DNA of 62,390 bases from Condylostoma magnum (Eukaryota; Ciliophora; Heterotrichea; Heterotrichida; Condylostomatidae). Below, piece by piece: positions 27,729-38,270 of the stretch. The notes beneath the pieces were generated by a model, which did no database searches, was not told the origin of the DNA, and worked only from the letters and a program-made list of their open reading frames with translations. Within the stretch, counting starts at the first letter, position 1, and each line of letters begins with the position of its first letter. The stretch is taken from the NCBI GenBank assembly GCA_920105805.1, contig CAKKTI010000090.1, positions 1 to 62,390 on the forward strand, read 5' to 3'. The position numbers were made by a program, and so were the translations under genes.

Positions 27729-28499
27729 CTACTCTTCACCTGATTTTACTGAAAATATTCCTTTTGCAGCTAGTTCTTCCTTTACTCTGGAGAAATAAGT
27801 TGGGTCTGGATACCCGAAGCTTTGCGGCCCTCCTTCAGTATTGGTTTTATGATGCACCCCGTTCCATATAACACAGTTAGTTCTACCAGTAGTAACACTA
27901 GTTCCAATAGTAAAAGTTAACCGTCTTTCAAAGCAAAGTATTAAAAGATTTACAATTTCTCTGCCCTCTTCAGTATTAGGAATAAATGATGCTCTTTGTG
28001 TTCCTCTGTAAGCGACACCGTTTCTTCTTCCATTAGGGAAGCTGTAAACTAGTACATATGTACCGAATTCCTCGTAACTGCTGCATGGTAGTTAGCCCTA
28101 GCCGTAATACTCTATTTCTAAAGTTCCTAATGGCATATCTCCAGTCTAAATGCCGTAAATAATTCCACAGGTTGGACATTTTAGAAAATCATGGTCTCCT
28201 CGTTACAGTTCTATGCATTCTTTGTGGAAAAAGTGATCTGAGCATCTTTCAAGCTTTATTATTTCTCCTTCATCTTCTTATGTGAATTCATATAGGCAGA
28301 TTACACATATCTCCTCTTCATCCTAGCGCATTAGACCATGTTAAATGTTCTTTTGTTTCAGCTCTTAAATTTGCTTAAAAGTGATTTCTGTATATTGACT
28401 GATTTAAAGAGTTGTTAAGCTTTCTGTTTTATGGCTGTTGGTTTATTAATTGTAGATAATTTGGGGAGAATTTATATGATTAAACTCTGGGTTACACAT
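27729..28499 (-). CDS. Deltex-type E3 ubiquitin ligase (RING + DTC)
   Basis: 256 residues. ATG at 28499 (MCNPEFNHINSPQ) gives a short polar/coiled N-terminus; a RING finger follows (residues about 62-110: CVICLYEF, CSDHFFHKEC, CPTCG), then the Deltex C-terminal domain: MPLGTLEIEYYG, YVLVYSFPNGRRNGVAYRGT, IPNTEEGREIVNLL, ERRLTFTIGTSVTTGRTNCV, WNGVHHKTNTEGG, GYPDPTYFSRVKEELAAKGI. DTC domains bind ADP-ribose, and RING-DTC proteins can ubiquitylate ADP-ribose or targets. The residues SYE, HHK and YPDP that line the DTC pocket are present. TAG at 27729 falls at the family's usual end. Confidence 0.95.
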
Positions 28500-28665
28500 G
28501 TAGAAAAGTCTTATTGCTTAGTCTATTGAGTAGTTAGATAGTTGTAATAATTATTAGGACTGGCTTTAGGTTATATTTAATTCAGATTTTAGTTATTATA
28601 CTATTTCCATTTTATAGATAGTAATAGGCATTCATAACATTAAATAAACTAATAAAAAGTAATCA

Positions 28666-31059
28666 TTATATATACTCAATGAGATAAGCAGGAATTATGT
28701 TTTTGCTTCCTTTTGCTAAATACTGTCCAAATGGTTTTATATAAGCTGTTTGGGAGTTTGCAGGTAACTAATGATCTTATATACAGGCTGTTGCAATTTC
28801 CTGATGTTCTTCTAATTTTAAAACACATAAAATGGCCTTTTAGCTTTATGTCTAATTCAAATCCTTCTGCAAATTAATCACCTAGTCAGGATTTCTGAAT
28901 ACTGACCCAACTCCCAACGGATGTCCAATAATGATATAACTATAAGAATTTGAAACAGTTAAAAAGCACAACTTGTAATTATCTTCAGATAAATCTTAAA
29001 AAAAGTTTTCCTGTAAACTTTTAGTATAAGTTTTAGTAATGCTTTATACTCTTTTACCTACACTCAATTTCTATATCAATTTCCACTCTTCAGTATTATT
29101 TTCAATTTACATAGTAATTGGGGCTTAGTACTCATACTTTTCTATCCTCCTAGGCGGCTCTCTTATAAGTTCAATCAAATTCCTTTTAACACCTTTCCCA
29201 AATTCTCTTTATAGCTCTCTAGATGAAAATTCGTAAGTTTCTGGAGTATCAAAATACTATTAACAACTATATTCTGACTTTTATGGAGATGTTCCCATCT
29301 CCCTGTGCATTATTCTATCAGTAGGAGGGTTAGTACCAGTTTCTCTCACAGTTTTATCTGGTTTTATATCAACTCTATCAACATTTATAAGTGAAATGTT
29401 ATGCAAGCCTTAAGTTGTCTAGAGATTCACTGATTTTTTCTCAACTTCATACTCCTTAGGACTTTGTTAGTATATTTCATTATTTCTATCAGTTATTAAG
29501 TCGAATTCGATTTATTTTAAAGTTTCTTCTGGTACTAAGCTTTCAAATTCTAACATTTACTTATAATGAACATACCTTGCCTTTATGTCTTGCTTTATAT
29601 TTAAAAGCCTTTACTAAAAATTTGTTCTAAATTCTTCCGAGGGTATGTTGAATTCACTGCTTTATAAGGAATCACATTCATCTATATTTAAATGCGGGAT
29701 ATTAATTGGCTGATTTTCTCTTTCCGCCTAAACTCTTTATGAATGCTTGTATAATTTAGAGTCTTGTGCATCTTCTATATTGTCAAACTGATTGGAAAAA
29801 GTGTGTAAAAAGTGCTTCCTTTAGTAGCTTCGCTCTAGTTAATCAAACAGATTTTCTTAGTACATTTAAATTAGTATATTTTGAAAAATGAATTAACAAG
29901 GTTATTCTAATTGTATCTCAGGAATTTGTTTTAGGAATCTCCTTGCAGGCAATTTGTATAAGTTTTTGTTGAAGTTGATATCGTCTTGTAATTGGTTATT
30001 CCAAAAGCTTTTAGCATAGTGAAAGCCCAGGTCAAAAACTTCTTATATTGTACTCTGAGAGCTTTTACTGTTTAGTTATGATATAACCTAATTAAGTTAT
30101 TATTCACTGTATAAATGTAAAAGATTTTATTGGTTTGCTTATAAAAACGTCTTAATTTTTTCGGCTGTCTTATTCTACCTCCTCATATTTCCCTATAAAA
30201 GATGCAGATATTTTTCTAAATATATCAAAAACTTTTTCAAATCAGAATCAACTAATGATTTCAGTAACAACTCTCTTCCTTCTGGTAATTCTCTTAGTCC
30301 TTCGAAGCTATGAGTTTAAAATACTAGTTCTCTATCTTATAGTGACTTATTAGTCTCATATTTCCTAATTCTTTCATTAAGTTCTTCAAATATTTTATTC
30401 TCAGCTACTATGGAACACTGTTTTGATATAATCTGCATCCATTTTCTTTTATCTTCTTGATTATTCCCTCTTAGTATGTATGTCTTGTGAGGAGTGACTA
30501 ATTCAAATGAGTTTTTCCCGTATTGCTTATTGTTTGAATCCTTTACATACACAGATTCTAGATTAATCCTGGTAAAGGCTTAAAAGATGCTTCTTTTGCT
30601 TGCTCCGTAGTAGATGCATCTTCTATCTAGCATAAAGTACTTATCTTTAAATGAATTTCTTCCTCTTTTCTTCAGCCCTCCCTCTCTTATTATATTTTCA
30701 CTGCTTAAAGCGTCCATGGCTGCAAGATTCTCGTCTATAAGCTCAGGGTAGGAATTGATGTGCTTTATGTAGTAAAGCACTGTAAGAGCTTTAGTGGTGT
30801 TATCCTGAGTACAGATTACAACTATTGGCTTTAATCTTTCAGTCTTCTATAATAACCTTTCACAATTTTAAGCTTGTTGAACTGATAAGAATAATGCGAA
30901 TTCTTCTATTTAATTATTCGGCTGTTTATGGTTTACTATTCTAAAATCAATACAGGCTTTATTAAGCACGTCTCTAGCAGTTGTTGTGTCATCGATTCTT
31001 ACAATAGTTGACTACTCAGATACCGAGTTTAAATGCACTTTGATTTAATCGTGTTGCAT
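28666..31059 (-). CDS. RA-like/PH-domain protein, 797 residues
   Basis: One frame from ATG at 31059 (MQHDQIKVHLNSVSEQSTIV) to TAA TGA at 28666. Residues 1-100 resemble a Ras-associating/ubiquitin-like fold (IVRIDDTTTARDVLNKACID, FALFLSVQQAQ). Residues about 120-215 are a PH domain: EGGLKKRGRNSFKDKYFMLD, SFELVTPHKTYILRGNNQED and the closing Trp helix KRKWMQIISKQ. A long helical middle and an unrecognised C-terminus follow; the last residues (NIIPAYLIEY) faintly recall the end of PARP catalytic domains but the His-Gly signature is not seen. Likely a phosphoinositide/small-GTPase adaptor. Same strand as Deltex, 166 bp upstream of it. Confidence 0.78.
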
Positions 31060-31159
31060 ATTTATAAATAATTCTTATGTACAAACTCCCTAATATATTT
31101 ACTACTTACTTTAAATAACACATTTAACTCTATGAGTATTTAACAAGTTTTAACAGAAC

Positions 31160-31380
31160 TCCACAACAAAGGATGAGAAGTAAAATCCGGGTTATAATTT
31201 GGCACCGACTACATCCTATACAGATCCAACACGCCCTAACACGAGCACGGCCCATACCTCCTCTAAATCTTCCAGAAGCCTCCAAAATACCAAAAAATAA
31301 TCCTCCTCCAGTCAATCGCACGCACAACCAACAAAACCCTCATCGCCGTCATACTGAGCACTGCTCCTCCGACCTACCTT
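31160..31380. ncRNA. GC-rich island, possible structured RNA gene
   Basis: About 220 bp of roughly 45-50% GC between the divergent starts of the RA-PH and PACRG genes, clearly richer than the surrounding AT-rich DNA. It is open on both strands but in neither does it read like a protein with a known domain. On the minus strand a stretch ATTTTTTGG (31290-31298 region) has the form of an Sm-binding site, and part of the upstream text loosely resembles U4 snRNA, but no family match is secure. It could also be a short lineage-specific protein gene. Confidence 0.35.
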
Positions 31381-31434
31381 AAAATAACAAACTCTTCAAT
31401 TCTTTACTTTTTCGTTATAATAAATAACTGTTCA

Positions 31435-32361
31435 ATGGCAGCTCTAAACTTCACTCAATCCCCCGCAACTTTCCTATGCGCAGAGGACGAACTACGCAAA
31501 ATGCTTCGCAAGACAGGCACTATAGGACGAGGAGGTGACCACAGGTACCTTCCCAAGAACAACCATTCATGCTTTGGCAATTTCCCTAAAGGGTATAACG
31601 TTCCCAAGCAGTAAGTAGGCACTGAGTTTCAGGTGCATGAGGCTCACGAGCAATCACAGGCTGCTAGTTTCCCGAATATGTTGACTACTAAAGGACTAGG
31701 CTCAGGAGGGAAAACTTCAAGCTTGAATAGAGGGAAAAAACAGCCTTTGACTAATCCACCACCTGCCAGAGCGTTCAAGAGGAGGCAGATTCCCCCCAGT
31801 GAGTTTAGAAGGTTCTATGACAGAGGAGATATGCCCATTGCTGTGTCGCATACTACAGGGAACAAGTTAACCTGGAAAGTGCCGGTAGAATAATTGGATT
31901 ATCATCATTACTTACCGATTTTCTTTGACGGGCTAAGAGAAAAGCATGATCCTTATAGATTTTTAGCGATTTAAGGCACTTTCGATATGCTTGACCATGG
32001 TTAGACTAAAGTACTGCCTGTTATTCCGTAGTTAATCATTCCTATCAAAACCGCTTTGAACACAAGAGACCCGGATATAATAGCTATTGTAGTGAAAGTA
32101 CTATAGAAGTTAGTTACCTGTGCTGATATGATAGGAGAGGCCTTAGTTCCCTATTATAGATAAATTTTACCAGTATTTAACATTTTTAGAGGAAGAAATC
32201 ATAACTTAGGCGACTAAATCGACTATGGATAAAGAAAAAGATAAAATATGGGAGATTTAATACAAGAGACCTTGGAATTATTTGAGCAGACTGGAGGAGA
32301 GGATGCTTTTATCAACATCAAGTACATGATTCCAACTTATGAGAGTTGCGTTCTTAACTAG
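31435..32361 (+). CDS. PACRG: PACRG, Parkin co-regulated gene protein (doublet inner junction)
   Basis: 308 residues. The conserved core is unmistakable: [113 protein letters not shown] joins the A- and B-tubules of axonemal doublets with CFAP20. Family members end in PTYESC-LLN; here VLN is followed at once by TAG TAA, so TAG at 32359 terminates, although TAG and TAA are Gln inside the same gene (VPKQQVG, YRQILP, YGQRKRQN). The first about 120 residues are a variable basic extension. The convergent PDE stops 10 bp beyond. Confidence 0.96.
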
Positions 32362-32371
32362 TAAGCTTCGA

Positions 32372-34162
32372 TTACTTAATTGCACTATCTTCCAGCAGGT
32401 TTTTCCAGTTACTCTTGTTCTCGTCCATTTCCTCGAGTAGGATTTTCATATCTGGTATTACTTGCAAAAGAGCATTGAATGTAGGCTCTATCATAAACTC
32501 TATAAAATTTATTTGGGATTAGGGAATATTAACTGTATCCCTGTCACAAAGAAAGCTCACAGGCAAGCTTAGCTCCTTTTCTTTGTCACCTTGTACGAAA
32601 AATTCAGTTAAAACCAGCTCACTCCACTTCTAGCATAACGCCCAGGGTCTAGTTGGATTGCTTATATCAGAAGCATGCATTATTATCTCCATTACCAGTA
32701 GTTAATCAGCTTCATCTTTGATCTCCCCACTTGAGAACTTATTCCTGAACTTAGTCAAATATATGAAATGTTTTTAAGCATCAGTAGCAAGTACCATGCT
32801 GATTACTTTATTGCGGAAATCTTTGTGGTAGTCCATGGGTTAATACTCGAAAAGCTATATATGCTCCTAGTTTGCTATTTCAAATGCAGCAGCTAAGTGG
32901 TGGTTCTCTAGTACAGATTAATCGTTGTATAAGATCGCAAGTTTATGCTTTGAGTTTATTAGAAAGTTGTTATTTAGGCCTGGATGCTCGAAATCATGAA
33001 TAGCTGCACTGATATAACAAGCTGCTCTATCCTTTTAAGATAAACTAGCGATATTGATAGCACTTAGGCTCTCTAGTATAAAATGATACATTTAAGTAAC
33101 GTCAGTTGCGTGAGTGGAGTTATGATAAGGGTTTTCCCGTATATATCCGTCCTAGATCTACACAATTCAGTCGATAAAGTTGCTCTGTCTTATTTATAAT
33201 ATGCTGTATAAGTTGTATTAAAAGAATAAAATTTCAAGTAAAGTGACTAATTCATTTTAATGAGTGATTTTCTACAGATAAAATGCATCAAATGAGTGGT
33301 TTTCAATATTCATTAAGTAATCATCAACGTCTTTTGTGAATTTCGGCTAATGTAAAATCGTCTCATCTTATTATATGTAATTCAGCACTGTTTGGTCTAA
33401 ATTCAGGGCTACTGGCTTAGAATTTATGTTCTCATTCTACAAGTATCCAGCTACTCCTGCCATTTACTCTGCATTTTCTGCATTAAACTCAACTTCCATT
33501 AGTCTGTTTTCCATTATCATTTAAATGCATCAGCCTAGGTCTAAAAACAAGTCTGTGTCATTTTATATGAATTCACTGGATTAAATTCCTTATAAAATTT
33601 CTATAACCTTTTCTGATATAGAAGTGATAGAAACTACGTCAATACGGTTTCTTATATTATTCCTTGCGTTTATCCTGCTAAACTGATTAACCTTTCTAAA
33701 CATAACTACTAGTCTTAATAATCTTAGCATTGCTCCAATTCTTAAAAAACTTACAGAAATCAAGTCGTCGTCTGATAATTACAAGCAAACAAACACAAAG
33801 CATACTATAACAATAATACCATCAAACACATTTCATCAATCTTTCAAAAAACTGATACCAAAAGCATACAGTTTTATGCTGATTTCAAATAAAAATAAAG
33901 AAAGTACAATCAACTCCACTATCAGTAAATACTCTGCAGCATCTTCCAAATCTTCCTCAAATGCGATGCTTACAAAAACTAGTAAAGTATAGCCAAGCAC
34001 TAAAACGAGTATTATATTATCGGCTCTTTATGATGATAAATATTTTGATAGTTGGGATCTACATGAGTCATTTTAGTTAAAATTATCTACCAGAGTACCT
34101 GATTCTGTCCTATTACGAGATACATCAGTTTTTATAGGAATTTTATGATTTTAATTATCCAT
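32372..34162 (-). CDS. Voltage-sensor domain fused to class I cyclic nucleotide phosphodiesterase
   Basis: 596 residues. Residues about 48-160 are an S1-S4 voltage sensor: S1 [21 protein letters not shown]2 [21 protein letters not shown] with the F/E/K charge-transfer pattern; S3 [13 protein letters not shown] with conserved Asp114 (Trp109/110 are TGA codons); S4 [19 protein letters not shown] with Arg141, 147, 150, 156 and Lys157. No pore module follows; a linker leads to a PDEase I domain with HNSTHATDV (347-355), [13 protein letters not shown] (386-398), NHHLAAAF and [13 protein letters not shown], holding all metal-binding His/Asp residues. It should hydrolyse cAMP and/or cGMP under membrane-voltage control. 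ATG 34162; stop TAA 32372 (TAA 32354 possible). Three tandem stops of the upstream gene lie 3 bp before the ATG in the same frame. Confidence 0.9.
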
Positions 34163-34171
34163 ATTTTACTA

Positions 34172-36659
34172 CTATGTGTGATTATGAGTTGTTGATGGAA
34201 AGTTTAGAGTAGTTTTGAAGTTATTCAAGCTTGTATTTATTGGCTGAGGTGGTCTATGGGACTGGGGAGTATGACGACGCTTAAGTCTTTCCGTTATTTT
34301 TTGCTAGTTTAAGTCGATTTTTTATAGAATTCGCTTTCTATCTTAAAATTTATACGAAATTTTGCAAGTTTTGGGCTTTTTAGTTCAGTTTGTTAACCAT
34401 ATTCTTAAGGTTTTCTGTTTTATAGCTTTATCAATCATTCTCATTTTTTCTAATGATAAATACTAGTTAAACCTCTGCACTTCATATCGTAATTTTCTGA
34501 ATGATCCTATTCAATTATGCTTGAACGATTCTATTTAATGAGCTATTGTACAGTTAAACTTTCATTAGTAGAAAATTTACATTTATTGCTTTTTTATGAT
34601 ATATGGTATTATATTTAAGCTTTGTTAACCATTTCACTATCTTTTCTATATTAATTGCTTAAAAGTAGCAGATACTGGCTTCATTTTTATTGAATTCAGT
34701 ATTGAATTTATTTAAAGTCCTCTGGTTTATACAATATTCTATTATTATATTTTATCAATCAACACTTATTAACTTCATTTAAGCCACACTTAAAACTTAA
34801 GTCTCTGTTATTCGTTTTTTACTCTAAAATACAACTTTTATAGTACTTTAGTAACATTTACTACCTTTTTACACTTCTGAATACTTTTAAACCCTTCACT
34901 AAGCAAATCGAATTTAATTCTTACATCAATTTCCTTACAAATCTTCAATAGTAGCTTATCTCTGAGCTTAGTTAATCTATCAGTCAACATGACAGATTCG
35001 TTAGCTGTTTCTTAAGTTTAATTCAGTTCATTTCCTTAAACTCTAAGCAACCTATTATTAAGCAAATCAATATCAAGCTCCTTTTTACTAGGCTTGATAG
35101 ATTGTAAGCTTGTATTGAAATAACTTTAATGAATTTTACTTTCATCCAATAATCCATCTTATATCAAAACAGATTTTTACTCATATCTCGATTTTTTCAC
35201 TGCTAAGCAATTCCAAGCATCTTTTCATAACTTTTTCCCAATAATTCTATGCAAAGTGTAAAAAAGAGCTTTAGAACTCTAACAAATCCGCTTATTTCTT
35301 TCTGATTAAATCAAAGTGGCGGTTTTGCACAGTTTTAAATAAAATTCAAATGAGACTATATTCTTATTATCCTGCGCTTGTTGTTTAATAATCTGTAGAA
35401 TTCTTTAGCAAAGGCTGCTACTGTATAAAACTCCTTGTATAAAAGCAGGTTTTATCTTTTCATAGGGAACTGAGTCTTTACCCCTAAAATTTTTCATCCA
35501 TATATCAATTTCTGCCTTGTAACTGCGAGTACCCTCTACTGATTACCTTACTCCCTCATACAACAAGGAGGTATTCACCATCAATTAACAAGTCTGATAG
35601 TCTCATACACTTGATAGGTTGATAAGGGATTCTAAAAGTTTTGATGGTATATTCATAGCATGGGATTTTATGTAGTGTAGAATTCTAGAGTGCTGTATAT
35701 AACGCTGTTTTTTCAGATTGTGAACACTTTATAGGAGCGCTTCCATTTTTAAATTATTTTTCAAATTATCTAGGGGAAAGGTTTACTTCATTAAACGTCC
35801 TTGCAGCTTGGAGCCTAGATATGTTAAGTTTTTAGCTAATCATGTCAATTTTTTAGCTGGTTGTTTTGTAGTGGACTAGTTCTGGGTATATTCTAGTAAA
35901 TTTGTTCAAATTTGGTCTTGGAGTGTAGGACTCTAAACCCACTGATGCTCTTTTGTCTAATTCATTGTATTAATTAAACAGTTCACGAGCCTCTTTTTCT
36001 GCTTTTTGTTTATCGTTTTCTAGTCTTTGTAAGAGTAGAATAGATTGCTTTAGCTCTGATTTAAGTATTATTAGAATCTCAGATTTTTCTTTTATTTCTG
36101 ATTTTTACTCAATGTTTTCCTTTTGTATTTTGTCAAGATTTTCTCTAAGTATTTTGTCTTACTTTTGGATTTCTTTTAATTACTAAAATGTTCTATAGTA
36201 TTTATCTTGGTATTAATGATAGCTGTTAATTTGCTTTTATAATTAATTTTTTTGCTACTAAAATTTTAACTTTTAGTCCTTTATTCTCTATATCAATATA
36301 CCATTTGAATCCTTTTATACTATGTTTTTCAGTTGCTTAATTTTGAATTTAAGGCTTTGTATTTTGACTTTTTGCTATTAAATAGTCTTATTATTCTACT
36401 CAGATATAATTTTACATTATTTTGTCCTGCTTAAAGCTTTATTCTGATATTTATAAGTTTATCTTTAAAAGTATTTCATTAGTAGTAAAATGGGAACTTA
36501 ATTTTCATCATACAGATTGATTTCAGTAAAATGATCCTTTATGCTTTTCTGATGCCTTATATCAAAGGTCTTCAAATCATAAAAGATCAACTATTCAAGT
36601 AAAACTGTAATTTCTTATATTTCCTTTTGATAATTCTTATTAAAAGATGCAATTTGCAT
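34172..36659 (-). CDS. Coiled-coil protein with conserved-looking C-terminal half, about 823 residues
   Basis: ATG at 36659 (MQIASFNKNYQKEIQEITVL). Coiled coils to about residue 250 (LKEIQKQDKILRENLDKIQ, LLQRLENDKQKAEKEARELF), then a less repetitive region (PRPNLNKFTRIYPELVHYKT), then helices (EGVRQSVEGTRSYKAEIDIW, NESVMLTDRLTKLRDKLLLK, MRMIDKAIKQKTLRIWLTNW). The frame shifts once by +1 between about 35800 and 35740, and the total length is 1 modulo 3, as expected for one 16-nt-class intron; its exact position is not clear. It ends at TAG TAG TAA (34172-34166), immediately before and in frame with the PDE start. Divergent from the CNB gene (20 bp). Function unknown; basal-body or ciliary role possible. 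Confidence 0.72.
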
Positions 36660-36679
36660 GAGTACTTTAAAAATTTATT

Positions 36680-38254
36680 ATGATAGCTCTACAGGATTTT
36701 AATCAAATTTTAACTACTTTAAATAAATCATCTGTTCTATTAGACTTGTTTATTATTAAAGAACTTTAGAGCAAAATTACTTACCTCCATTAGAAGAAAT
36801 TGTTGAATTAAAATCAGATCATTTACTTAATGAAATGTTCTACATTGAAATAGTCCGCCTGTTCTTTGCAAGTTGGCTATTTCTTTCAGTTACTATTTGT
36901 TTTCTTCTTTTTATATTCTTCATTTATAATGTGCAAAAGTCTCTTAGAAAAAAATCCATCGAAAAGAGACTAGTACGATATACAGTAATTGGTTGAGTAT
37001 ACTAAACACATAGATTTTTTCAAAAAATTAACAGAGAAATCAGCATGAGCTCATAAACAATGTTGTTAATTAATGCGTTTAGAAATATAAGAAAAAAAAT
37101 AGAATATTATAAGTTGTGGGGAGTTTGGATACAAGTTCTATGTCATTTTTGAAGGAAAAGCTTAGGTTTTAGTACCTGCCTTGGATAATCCTAATTAATT
37201 AATCTCTACTGGATAATTAGGACCCGGGTAATCGTTTGGAGAGCTTGCTTTGCTGAGTAAAACACCCAGCGCAGCTACTATTGAATCATAATCACATATG
37301 GTATTAGGTGTTTTGTATAAAAAGGATTATTAAAGAATTGTGAAATAAATTCAAAGGTAAAAATTAGATAAAAAAGTAGAAGCATTGTAATAATTTCCAG
37401 TTTTTAATCATCTTACAAAGCTATCTTTATCAAAACTTACATATTACTTTAAATCATGTAAATATAGGAATAAATAGTTTTTATATAAGGAAGGACAAAA
37501 TGCCAGTGGGGTGCATTTTATACTCAAAGGATCTTTCAAAATCACGTAGAATGAATGAACTTAAGTGCTGAATGAATAGAAATCACGGCTTAAAAATAGA
37601 AAAATATACAAGCAAGTACCAATAACTAAACAAATTGTAATAAAAGAAAAGAATGAAATGATCGGCTAGTATGAAATAATGAATAAAATAGCAAAAAGAG
37701 TTAGTAGTTGTTAATGTGCATCTCAAGTAGGTAAAAGTCTGTTTATAAAGAAACATGATTTTTTGCATAGGATTATTTATAAAGAGTCTGTTGATTTACT
37801 TAAAGAAAGATTAAAGCATGATGAGTAAAGATATAATGGTAAGAGAAGTAATAAAAAGCTAAAAATTATTGAAAAACCTTAGTAAAACTTCAAAAGAAAA
37901 TCTTTTCAAGGCACGAACCCTAGATTCCTGTACCATAATACACAATTTCTTAAAAGTCGGCCCTTGTCAGTGATTAACTAAACAGTCCGTATCAGTAGAA
38001 AAGCCTCAATTTACCATATAAAAACAGATTTCATACAGCCTTAGCCTCAAACCTCAGTGCAATTAATTAAAAATATAACAAAATCACTTTAAAGAACGCT
38101 AACTCCAGTAGCAAATAAAAACTAATCTAAAAGACCTCCTCCTAATTTTATGCATAAAAAACATAGAAATTTTACCTTTTAGTATCCAAAAGCCCTGAAT
38201 TCCGATATAAAGAATAAAATTTATAGAAGAAAAGTTTCCTTAGATTTTTTATAA
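36680..38254 (+). CDS. Tandem cyclic-nucleotide-binding-fold protein, 524 residues
   Basis: Two CNB folds: residues about 150-250 (NIISCGEFGYKFYVIFEGKA, GPGQSFGELALLSKTPSAAT) and about 270-370 (CKYRNKQFLYKEGQNASGVH, FILKGSFKIT). The first has the phosphate-binding cassette FGELALL but Ser replaces the cassette Arg (PSAAT for PRAAT); the second lacks the cassette, so canonical cAMP binding is doubtful. No kinase or channel segment is present. The C-terminus is a basic tail. ATG at 36680 is 20 bp from the divergent coiled-coil start; stop TAA at 38252 lies 16 bp before the PAQR ATG. It might be a structural or ciliary CNB protein. Confidence 0.82.
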
Positions 38255-38270
38255 TATTTACAATAAAAAA

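Noticed and set aside
28666-29300. PARP catalytic domain at the C-terminus of the RA-PH protein
   Set aside because: Only the closing PAYLIEY resembles PARPs; the His-Gly and Tyr/Glu signature residues are not visible.
31160-31380. U4 snRNA
   Set aside because: A loosely similar stretch and an Sm-like motif exist, but the 5' stem-loop kink-turn and U6-pairing segments cannot be aligned with confidence; kept only as an unassigned island.
35740-35800. GTAAACCTTTCCCCTAG (minus strand, 35770-35786) as the intron of the coiled-coil gene
   Set aside because: It is 17 nt and does not give the frame that the downstream coding text needs; the true junction nearby remains unresolved.
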